Shown: positions 57,317 to 64,000 of the stretch, one piece after another
How positions within the stretch are numbered: position 1 is the first letter of the stretch
How the letters are laid out: every line of letters begins with the position of its first letter
Assembly (NCBI RefSeq): GCF_051195255.1
Contig: NZ_JBNJLK010000007.1
Location: 62,001 to 126,000, forward strand
DNA length: 64,000 nt
Source: Falsirhodobacter sp051195255
GTDB taxonomy: Bacteria > Pseudomonadota > Alphaproteobacteria > Rhodobacterales > Rhodobacteraceae
Direction: 5' to 3'
Made by a program: the position numbers and the translations under genes
Notes under the pieces: generated by a model
Told to the model about the DNA's origin: nothing
What the model saw: only the letters and a program-made list of their open reading frames with translations
Database searches by the model: none

Positions 57317-59596
57317 ATGAGCCATTCCGAAACCGAACAGGATCCGACGACGCCCTTCTACGACCATCCCACGGGTGGATGGGGCTCCATCAAAAGCGTG
57401 GCGCGCCACATGGGGATGGACAAGCCTGCGGTCGGCGTCCTTGAAACCCTGATGAAGCAGAACAAGCCGAAGGGGCACATGTGCACCTCCTGCGCCTGGG
57501 CAAAGCCCGCCTCTCCCCATCTGGCGGAGTTCTGCGAGAACGGGGCCAAGGCCACGATCTGGGACCACACCCGCGAACGCTGCGGTCCCGACGTTCTGTC
57601 CCGATACACGGCGACCGAGCTGCGGATGTGGCGCGACTACGATCTGGAGATGCTGGGCCGCCTGACCCACCCCATGCGCTTCGACGCCTCGACCGACCGC
57701 TATGTGGAAACGACATGGGACGCCGCCTTCCAGGCCATCGGCGCGAAACTGCGGACTCTGGATCCGAAATCCACGGTCTTCTACGCCTCGGGGCGCGCCA
57801 GCCTCGAGACGTCCTATCTTTGGGCGCTGTTCGGGCGGCTTTACGGGCACAACAACCTGCCCGACAGTTCCAACATGTGCCACGAAACCACCAGCGTGGC
57901 GCTGAAACAGAAGATCGGCGCGCCGGTCGGCACCTGCATTCTGGACGATTTCGAACATTGCGACATGATCCTGTTCTTCGGCCAGAACACCGGATCGAAC
58001 AGCCCGCGTTTCCTGCACCCCCTTCAGGAAGCCCGCAAGCGCGGCTGCAAGATCGTTACCTTCAACCCCATACGGGAACGGGGTCTGGTGGAATTCGCGA
58101 ACCCGCAAAGCCCGGCCGAGATGTTGGGCGGCAAGACCACCAAGATATCTGACATCTACCTTCAGGTGAAACCGGGCGGCGACATCGCGGCCATCGCCGG
58201 CATGGTCAAGCACCTGCTGGCCCTGGACGAGGAGCGGGGCGAGGTTCTGGACCGCGCCTTCATCGCCCAGCACACCCACGACTTCGCGAATTTCGAAACC
58301 TGGGCCCGCAATCTCGGCTGGGACGAGATCGAGCACACTTCCGGCCTGACCCGCGCCGACCTGACCGAGGTGGCGGAGATGTACGCCCGGTCCCAGCGGG
58401 TGATCGGCGTCTATGGCATGGGCCTGACCCAGCACGTCCATGGTGCGGATTCCATCGGGATGCTGGTGAACCTTCTGCTGATGCGCGGCAATATCGGCCG
58501 TCTTGGGGCGGGTATCTGCCCTGTGCGCGGCCATTCCAACGTGCAGGGTCAGCGCACCGTCGGCGTGTCCGAAAAGCCGGAACTGGTGCCGCTGGACCGG
58601 CTGGCCGAGATCTTCGATTTCCAGCCGCCCCGTGACACCGGTGTCACCACGGTCGAGGCGGCGCAGGGCATCATCGACGGCGACATCAAGGCCTTCCTCA
58701 GCCTTGGCGGCAACTTCGCCCGCGCCATCCCCGATCAGGGCCGCACCGACGCCGCCTGGGCTGGGCTGGAACTGAACGTCCAGATCGCGACCCGGCTCAA
58801 CCGCTCCCACACGCTGGTGGTGGACGGCGCTTGGCTGCTGCCCTGCCTTGTGCGAGGGGAGGAGGACATGCAAGCCTCCGGTCCGCAAGCCGTCACGATC
58901 GAGGATACGATGAGCCATATCCACGGCTCCATCGGTCGCCGGAAGCCGGCCTCCCCCCTGCTGCTGTCCGAACCGGCGATCGTCGCCGGGATCGCGAAGG
59001 CCACGCTGGACCCGAACCCGAACGTGCGGTGGGACGACTGGATCGGCAATTACGCCCTGATCCGCGACCTGATCGAGGAAACCTATCCCGACCAGTTCCG
59101 CGCCTTCAATGACCGGATGTTCGAACCCGGTGGCTTCTATCGTGGCAACACGGCCCGTGACCGGAACTGGAAGACGGAAAGCGGCAAGGCCGAGTTCACG
59201 ACCCCGGTCGGCCCCAGTTCCTTGGGACAGGTGCCGGGCGGGGACGTGTATACCCTGGTCACCCTGCGGTCGAACGACCAGTTCAACACCACGATCTACG
59301 GCTATCGCGACCGCCTGCGCGGCCTTGATACCGACCGGATGATCGTGATGATGGCACCGGATGAAATCACCGCCGCGGGCTTCCGGGATGGGCAGGGCGT
59401 GACCCTCGTCTCCGCCCATCAGGATGGTACGACCCGCCGGCTGGAGGGGTTGCGCCTTATGGCCTATGACCTGCCGCAGGGTTGCGTCGGGGCCTATTAC
59501 CCCGAAGCGAACGTTCTGGTGCCGCTGGATCTTTACGACACCGCATCCAAGACGCCCGCCTTCAAGGGCGTGCCCGTCCGGATCGAGGCCGCCTGA
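57317..59596 (+). CDS. FdhF/YdeP-family molybdopterin oxidoreductase
   Basis: A 759-residue bis-MGD molybdoenzyme of the YdeP (FdhF-alpha-like) family. The N-terminal MCTSCAWAKP has only a CxxC pair, too few cysteines for the usual 4Fe-4S site. DSSNMCHETTSVAL around residue 195 supplies a candidate molybdenum-ligand cysteine; LLLMRGNIGRLGAGICPVRGHSNVQG and the C-terminal molydop-binding domain (LVTLRSNDQFNTTIYGY) are intact. No signal peptide or Fe-S partner subunit is present, so it is probably cytoplasmic. E. coli YdeP is linked to acid resistance; the reaction is unknown. Confidence 0.87.
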   Translation: MSHSETEQDPTTPFYDHPTGGWGSIKSVARHMGMDKPAVGVLETLMKQNKPKGHMCTSCAWAKPASPHLAEFCENGAKATIWDHTRERCGPDVLSRYTATELRMWRDYDLEMLGRLTHPMRFDASTDRYVETTWDAAFQAIGAKLRTLDPKSTVFYASGRASLETSYLWALFGRLYGHNNLPDSSNMCHETTSVALKQKIGAPVGTCILDDFEHCDMILFFGQNTGSNSPRFLHPLQEARKRGCKIVTFNPIRERGLVEFANPQSPAEMLGGKTTKISDIYLQVKPGGDIAAIAGMVKHLLALDEERGEVLDRAFIAQHTHDFANFETWARNLGWDEIEHTSGLTRADLTEVAEMYARSQRVIGVYGMGLTQHVHGADSIGMLVNLLLMRGNIGRLGAGICPVRGHSNVQGQRTVGVSEKPELVPLDRLAEIFDFQPPRDTGVTTVEAAQGIIDGDIKAFLSLGGNFARAIPDQGRTDAAWAGLELNVQIATRLNRSHTLVVDGAWLLPCLVRGEEDMQASGPQAVTIEDTMSHIHGSIGRRKPASPLLLSEPAIVAGIAKATLDPNPNVRWDDWIGNYALIRDLIEETYPDQFRAFNDRMFEPGGFYRGNTARDRNWKTESGKAEFTTPVGPSSLGQVPGGDVYTLVTLRSNDQFNTTIYGYRDRLRGLDTDRMIVMMAPDEITAAGFRDGQGVTLVSAHQDGTTRRLEGLRLMAYDLPQGCVGAYYPEANVLVPLDLYDTASKTPAFKGVPVRIEAA

Positions 59597-59601
59597 AACA
59601 G

Positions 59602-59632
59602 CGCTCCTCACAGGCGGAACCTGTGAGGAGCG
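59602..59632. terminator. Bidirectional terminator hairpin
   Basis: A perfect 13-bp stem (CGCTCCTCACAGG, 59602-59614, with CCTGTGAGGAGCG, 59620-59632) around CGGAA fills the gap between the convergent YdeP-like and MFS genes. T-tracts are weak on both sides. Confidence 0.7.
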
Positions 59633-59635
59633 TCT

Positions 59636-60901
59636 TCACCTTGCCCGGCCGGCCGTCATGCTCATCGCCAGGGTGCCGATCAGCCCGACCAGCGCGAAGA
59701 CGTAGAAGCCCCACGGGTGCCCGATACCCATGGAGACCAGCGTTCCCCCGATCAGCGGACCCGCGATGGCGCCAAGCCGCCCGACGCCCGCCGACATGCC
59801 GATCGCCGTCGCCCGAACGCCCGCCGGATAATGCGCGGCCGTGTAGGCATAAACCAGCACCTGCGCCGAGAACACGAGGCAGCCGGTCAGGAACACTGCC
59901 GGATACAGCAGCGACACCGGCATCTTCCACGACAGGAAGGCCAGCAGCACGGCGCCCGCGGCGAACCATATCACGGCCGCACGCTTCAGGCCAATACGGT
60001 CCCCGACCTGTCCCGCCACCAGCAGCCCGCAAACGGCCCCGAGGTTGAGCAGCAGCAGCAGCCACAGCCCGCGTTCCAGCCCGTAATCCGCCGCCACCAT
60101 CAGGGCGGGCAGCCAGCTGTTCAGCGCATAGACCAGCAGCAGGCCCATGAAGGACGTGATCCAGATCGCCACCGTCGTGCGCAGCATGTCGGGCGCGAAC
60201 AGCGTCCGGATGGAGGCTTTGGGCGCCCCGACCACTGGCTCTGCCAGCACGATGCCGTGGGCGCGCGCAACGCCTTCTGCCTCGCTCCGGCGACCCTGTG
60301 CCAGAAGATAGGCCGGGCTTTCCGCCAGATGCCGCAGCATCAGCGGGACAAGGACGAACCCCGGAATGGCCCCGGCGATGAACATGCCGCGCCATCCGGT
60401 GATCGGCAGCAGCACCAGCGCCAGAAGGGCCGTGGCCACGGCGCCGACGTGATACCCCGTCATCACGGTGGTGGAGGCGCGACCCGCCTTGCCGCGCGAA
60501 AATTCCGTCACCATGGCGATGGCGGTGGGCAGGCAGCCGCCCAGACCCACACCGGCCAAGAAGCGGAACAGCGCCAGTTGATTCGGCGTCTGCGCCAGAC
60601 CGCACAGGGCCGTCAGAAGCGAAAAGGCCGCGACGGCCCAGATCAGCGAATGGCGGCGGCCGAAGCGGTCCGTCGCGACGCCGATGGACAGCGCCCCAAG
60701 GGTCATGCCAACCAGACCGATGGTGGAGATGAACGTCGCCTCCCCCCCGGTCATGAACGGTGCGGCCGATCCGGTCATCGTGGGGATCAGCGCCCCCAAG
60801 ACCACAAGGTCGAACCCGTCGAGGATCACGGCGATCCAGCAGAGGGTCACCACCCAGCTTGCCTTTGCGCCGTGATCGTGAGTGGCGGATGCCGGTGTCA
60901 C
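59636..60901 (-). CDS. MFS transporter, aromatic acid:H+ symporter family
   Basis: A 421-residue 12-TM carrier. The TM1 signature VILDGFDLVVLGALIP with two acidic residues and the loop RFGRRHSLI between TM2 and TM3 (GVATDRFGRR) identify the AAHS family (PcaK/BenK type); the corresponding second-half motif is QVGDRIGLKR. GTG start at 60901 follows AAGGAG eight bases upstream. Substrates in the family are benzoate, 4-hydroxybenzoate and similar acids, but no aromatic catabolic genes are nearby. Confidence 0.87.
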   Translation of the reverse strand: MTPASATHDHGAKASWVVTLCWIAVILDGFDLVVLGALIPTMTGSAAPFMTGGEATFISTIGLVGMTLGALSIGVATDRFGRRHSLIWAVAAFSLLTALCGLAQTPNQLALFRFLAGVGLGGCLPTAIAMVTEFSRGKAGRASTTVMTGYHVGAVATALLALVLLPITGWRGMFIAGAIPGFVLVPLMLRHLAESPAYLLAQGRRSEAEGVARAHGIVLAEPVVGAPKASIRTLFAPDMLRTTVAIWITSFMGLLLVYALNSWLPALMVAADYGLERGLWLLLLLNLGAVCGLLVAGQVGDRIGLKRAAVIWFAAGAVLLAFLSWKMPVSLLYPAVFLTGCLVFSAQVLVYAYTAAHYPAGVRATAIGMSAGVGRLGAIAGPLIGGTLVSMGIGHPWGFYVFALVGLIGTLAMSMTAGRAR

Positions 60902-61091
60902 GTGTCAGTCTCCTTCCCCTGTGGGTCAGGAAGAAAGGCCAGATGGCGTCATCCGGTCAGACCGTGCCGATGCGCGCCCTGCAAGCTTCCCTCTTTCCAC
61001 CGCCCGACGCGATATGCGACCGAGGGCCCTCCCCGTTATGACGCATAGCGGAATACGGGACCGAAACGCAAAAGGAAGATGCGGAAAAGCG

Positions 61092-62468
61092 TCAGGGGAG
61101 GATCTTGCCGGGGTTCATGAGGTCCTGTGGGTCGATGGCCGCCTTCAGGGCCGCCATAAGACGCAGCGCGGCGGGCGCGTATTCGTCACGCAGATAAGGC
61201 GCCTTCCCAAGCCCGACGCCATGTTCACCCGTACAGGTTCCATCCACTGAAATCGCGCGGGCAACCATTTCGGCATTGATGCGCTTCACGGCGGCCATCT
61301 CCTCGGGCCGGTCCGGATCAATGGCGAAGGCGACGTGGAAGTTGCCATCTCCCACGTGCCCTAGGATCACGGCGGGTACCGGGCAGCCGGCCAGAAGCCC
61401 CCGCGCATGCCGGACGCTGTCGGTCAATTCCGACACGGGCACGCACACGTCGGATGTCCAGCCCACGGCCCCTTTGCGTTGCCCGACAACGGCATACCAC
61501 GCGTTGTGACGTGCCTTCCACAAGCGCGCACGGTCTTCAGGATCCGTGGCAGCTTCAAACCCCAAGGCACCGAAATCGGCCACAATCTCCGCCACGACAG
61601 CGGCTTGTTCGGCCACCGACGCCTCCGTCCCGTGAAATTCGAACGCAAGGGTATCCGCGACCGGCAGAGACAGGTCGGCATGCTGGTTGACCGCCTCTAT
61701 CAGGCCCCGGTCCATCAGCTCCATCCGGGCGACGGGGATGCCGAACTGCGTGACCATCGTCGCCGCCCCCACCGCACTTTCCACATCCGGAAAGCTGCAC
61801 AGCGCCGCCGAAATCGCCTGCGGGATGCCGAACAACCGCAGCGTGATCTCCGTCACGATGCCCAGCGTTCCTTCCGCCCCTACGAACAGCCGGGTCAGGT
61901 CATAGCCCGCCGCCGACTTCCGCGCGCGGGAGGAGGTGCGGATCACCTCCCCGTCCGGCAGCACCACGGTCAGCGACAGCGTCACCTCCCGCATCGTGCC
62001 ATAGCGCACGGCGTTCGTTCCCGAGGCGCGGGTGGACACCATCCCCCCGATGGAGGCATTGGCCCCCGGATCGATCGGGAAGAACAGTCCCTGATCGCGC
62101 AGGTGCAGGTTCAGCGCCTCTCGCGTGACGCCGGCCTGAACGGTGCAGTCCATGTCCTCCGTGCTGACGCGCAGCACCTGATCCATCTGCGAGAGGTCGA
62201 CCGAAATCCCACCTCGCACCGCCGCCAAATGCCCTTCCAGCGAGGTGCCGGCCCCGTAGGGGATGACCGGAACGCCCGCCGCGGCGCAGTGGCGGACCAC
62301 GAAGACCACGTCCTCGGTGCTGCGCACCATCACGACAGCGTCCGGCGCGGCGGTGGCGTGATGCGCCTCGCCCCGCCCATGCTGGTCCCGAACGGCCTGC
62401 GCGGTGGAAAACCGGGCGCCGAACTTGCCTTCAAGCGCGGAAAGAAGAGGTTGAAGTGCGGCGGTCAT
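61092..62468 (-). CDS. FAD-linked oxidase, D-lactate dehydrogenase/glycolate oxidase (DLD/GlcD) type
   Basis: A 458-residue flavoprotein. The FAD_binding_4 domain covers residues ~35-215 (VIPYGAGTSLEGH, DPGANASIGGMVSTRASGTNAVRYG, GAEGTLGIVTEITLRL). The FAD_oxidase_C domain follows with GHVGDGNFHVAF and GEHGVGLGKAPYL, which contain the substrate and metal-type histidines. This layout fits respiratory D-lactate or D-2-hydroxyacid dehydrogenases. AAGGGGAC precedes ATG 62468, preferred over a TTG 18 bases upstream. Confidence 0.87.
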   Translation of the reverse strand: MTAALQPLLSALEGKFGARFSTAQAVRDQHGRGEAHHATAAPDAVVMVRSTEDVVFVVRHCAAAGVPVIPYGAGTSLEGHLAAVRGGISVDLSQMDQVLRVSTEDMDCTVQAGVTREALNLHLRDQGLFFPIDPGANASIGGMVSTRASGTNAVRYGTMREVTLSLTVVLPDGEVIRTSSRARKSAAGYDLTRLFVGAEGTLGIVTEITLRLFGIPQAISAALCSFPDVESAVGAATMVTQFGIPVARMELMDRGLIEAVNQHADLSLPVADTLAFEFHGTEASVAEQAAVVAEIVADFGALGFEAATDPEDRARLWKARHNAWYAVVGQRKGAVGWTSDVCVPVSELTDSVRHARGLLAGCPVPAVILGHVGDGNFHVAFAIDPDRPEEMAAVKRINAEMVARAISVDGTCTGEHGVGLGKAPYLRDEYAPAALRLMAALKAAIDPQDLMNPGKILP

Positions 62469-62535
62469 GTGCGTCCCCTTGGCCAAAGTCGCCTTGTCAT
62501 AGCCTCGCCAAGACGCGATGCCCAGACTGGCGCCA

Positions 62536-63123
62536 TCACCTCATGGCGAGGTGGATCGTCCGGGCGACCTCCAGATCCTCGGCCGTGTTCACGTTGAAGA
62601 ACGGGTCGTGTGCCTGAACGGGAAAGTCCACCAGCCGCGCGCCATGGTCCAAGGCCCAACGGCCCACCGCACGCTCCCCCCGCCGCAGCGCCGCCCGCAG
62701 ATCGTCCCGCAGGTCCACACGCCACAGCCCGACGACCGGATGCCGCACCCCGTTGCTGGAGGCGAGGGCGATGGCCCCGTCGCCCTGCAGACGGGCATAG
62801 AGGTCGGGCGGCAGGAACGGCGTGTCGCCGGCCACCGTCAGCACTCGGTCCGCACCGAGGCTGGCCGCATGGTCCATGCCCACCAGAAGACCCGCCAAGG
62901 GTCCGGGATGGTCCGGTTCGCTGTCCGGCAGGACTGGCAGACCCAGATCGGCGAAACGCGCCGGATCCCCGTTCGCGGACAGGGCCATCCGCCCGCATTG
63001 GGGGCGCAGGCGGCGCAGGACTTCCGCGATGATCGTCGTGCCGCCAAGGTCCAGCCGGCACTTGTCGCCCCCGCCCATCCGCTGCGCGCGCCCCCCGGCC
63101 AGGATGACGGCAACCGGTTCCAT
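62536..63123 (-). CDS. mobA: Molybdenum cofactor guanylyltransferase MobA
   Basis: A 195-residue nucleotidyltransferase linking GMP to molybdopterin. The GTP-binding signature VILAGGRAQRMGGGDKCRLDLGG is at the N-terminus; DHPGPLAGLLVGMD, TVAGDTPFLPPDLYARL and FFNVNTAEDL follow as in MobA. It produces the MGD form needed by the YdeP-like enzyme encoded 3 kb away. It starts two bases after the class V aminotransferase stop, so the two are probably cotranscribed. Confidence 0.92.
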   Translation of the reverse strand: MEPVAVILAGGRAQRMGGGDKCRLDLGGTTIIAEVLRRLRPQCGRMALSANGDPARFADLGLPVLPDSEPDHPGPLAGLLVGMDHAASLGADRVLTVAGDTPFLPPDLYARLQGDGAIALASSNGVRHPVVGLWRVDLRDDLRAALRRGERAVGRWALDHGARLVDFPVQAHDPFFNVNTAEDLEVARTIHLAMR

Positions 63124-63125
63124 CG

Positions 63126-64000
63126 CTATTCGGCCGCCATGTCGGCGACGCGGAAGCGGGCGGTGACGGGATCTCCGATGTATCGTGCGGACAATTCGGC
63201 CGCGTTTGCCACAAGATTCGCCACCGCCGCGATGATGCGATCGGCCTGCACGTCGCTGTGCAGCCAAGACAGGTTCAGCCGCACCCAGCCGGGCTTGGCC
63301 AGTTCCTCGCCCGCTTGCAGACGCGCGAACAGCGCCTCGGACGCCGTGTCGTCGATGCCCATCAGGCGATGCGCGTAAGGTCCGGCGCAGGCGCAACCGC
63401 CCCGCGCCTGAATCCCGGTCATGTCCGACAGCATGCGCGTGAACAGTTGGTGGTGCACATACCCGCCCCCCCCTTCGCGAATGCGGAAGGAAAAGATCGG
63501 CAAAGCTGGCGCGCGCCTGCCCAGAACCTCCATCTGCGGAACGGCGTCCCAGACGCGCAGGGCGCGGGCGCGCAGCTCCTGTTCGCGATGGTGAATGCGG
63601 TCCGTTCCCACGGCGTCCTTCACCAGCATCACCAGCGCCGCCCGGATGTCGCCCACGACGTTGGGCGTGCCCGCTTCCTCGCGCGCGGTCACCCGGGCGC
63701 TGTAGGCGTGGCTGCGGGGCGAGACGAAGGACACCGACCCGCCGCCGGGCTGCGTCGGCGTCGCCCGTTGCACCACCGTGTCCCGCAGAACCAGCACGCC
63801 CGATGCCCCCGGTCCGCCGGCGAACTTGTGCGCGGAAAAGACGATGGCGTCCTTTCCCTGCATGGACATCGGCAGATAGGGGCCGCCCCCCGCGTAGTCC
63901 CAGATTGCCAGCGCCCCCGCGGCTTTCAACGCCGCCGTCACCGCCTCGGTGTCCGTCAGGATCCCTGTCACGTTCGACGCGGCCGAGAATGTGCCGATCA
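63126..64000 (-). CDS. Class V aminotransferase / cysteine desulfurase-like protein (5' end beyond window)
   Basis: The frame is open to the right edge, so only the C-terminal ~291 residues are seen. The PLP lysine is in IVFSAHKFAGGPGASGVLVL, and GGYVHHQLFTRMLSDMTGIQARGGCACAGPYAHRLMGI includes a cysteine at the position of the catalytic loop of NifS/SufS-like enzymes. The WDYAGGGPYLPM block precedes the lysine. It could mobilise sulfur from cysteine, but group members with this C-terminal C-A-C pattern also include uncharacterised aminotransferases. It lies upstream of mobA in one transcript; sulfur supply for molybdopterin is an attractive but unproven link. Confidence 0.8.
   Translation of the reverse strand, partial: IGTFSAASNVTGILTDTEAVTAALKAAGALAIWDYAGGGPYLPMSMQGKDAIVFSAHKFAGGPGASGVLVLRDTVVQRATPTQPGGGSVSFVSPRSHAYSARVTAREEAGTPNVVGDIRAALVMLVKDAVGTDRIHHREQELRARALRVWDAVPQMEVLGRRAPALPIFSFRIREGGGGYVHHQLFTRMLSDMTGIQARGGCACAGPYAHRLMGIDDTASEALFARLQAGEELAKPGWVRLNLSWLHSDVQADRIIAAVANLVANAAELSARYIGDPVTARFRVADMAAE

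Noticed and set aside
56444..59596. A complete formate dehydrogenase operon
   Set aside because: Only FdhD and a YdeP-like catalytic subunit are present; Fe-S and membrane subunits are missing and the catalytic subunit belongs to a different family.

Overview
The window looks like chromosomal DNA of a high-GC alphaproteobacterium, most likely a member of the Rhodobacterales/Paracoccaceae. The reasons are the very GC-rich codon third positions, the density of periplasmic-binding-protein transporters (CUT2, PAAT, PepT and three-part TctABC systems), PutA without a ribbon-helix-helix domain controlled by a divergent Lrp-type PutR, an RTX-tailed secreted enzyme, a CrtX-type carotenoid glucosyltransferase and a DUF2585 protein. 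No rRNA, tRNA, CRISPR array, prophage or intact insertion sequence was found. Species identity is inference only.

Layout: 1-3.8 kb holds the end of a biotin-dependent carboxylase alpha subunit, a FadR-type regulator and an asparagine permease/asparaginase pair. 3.9-12.6 kb is a pentitol operon: a xylitol/sorbitol-type dehydrogenase, an AraC regulator, a CUT2 sugar ABC transporter, ribitol 2-dehydrogenase, a D-ribulokinase-like FGGY kinase and an L-xylulose-reductase-like SDR. 12.6-23.4 kb is a hydroxyproline catabolic region: a PAAT transporter, D-hydroxyproline dehydrogenase, 4-hydroxyproline epimerase, a fused aconitase X (cis-3-hydroxyproline dehydratase), a Ser/Thr variant of the proline-racemase family, a pyrroline-2-carboxylate reductase, a DHDPS-like deaminase and a GntR regulator. 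23.4-27.3 kb is a TctABC tricarboxylate-type transporter with a GntR regulator that appears to have two winged helices.

27.4-29.9 kb carries a small membrane protein and an RTX-tailed clan GH-A glycosidase. 30-41.3 kb is a carbohydrate locus: a GntR regulator and UxuA-like dehydratase face a complete Dpp-type ABC transporter ending in an AGE-family sugar isomerase/epimerase, followed on the other strand by a GH65 disaccharide phosphorylase and a beta-phosphoglucomutase-like HAD protein. 41.5-48.7 kb contains an orphan TctC protein, CrtX-like glycosyltransferase, DUF2585, a cysteine hydrolase, an SDR, a formaldehyde-dehydrogenase-like MDR enzyme and a three-gene membrane/stress operon (YqjD-like, YqjE-like, DUF3618). 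49-52.9 kb is the putR/putA pair, followed by a 639-base gap with a decayed ISNCY-type transposase. 53.6-64 kb contains small stress and housekeeping genes, a Phd/VapC toxin-antitoxin pair, FdhD with a YdeP-like molybdoenzyme, an aromatic-acid-type MFS carrier, a D-lactate/glycolate-type flavoprotein, MobA and the end of a class V aminotransferase.

How it fits together: most of the window is nutrient scavenging, each module having its own transporter and local regulator. 4-hydroxyproline would go through epimerase, D-hydroxyproline oxidase and deaminase to alpha-ketoglutarate semialdehyde; the semialdehyde dehydrogenase is not in the window. 3-hydroxyprolines would go through a dehydratase and pyrroline-2-carboxylate reductase to L-proline, which PutA oxidises to glutamate. 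The strongest candidates for undescribed biology are the Ser/Thr proline-racemase homologue, the UxuA-like/Dpp/AGE/GH65 carbohydrate locus with its palindromic operators, and the pentitol operon joining ribitol and L-xylulose/xylitol routes.
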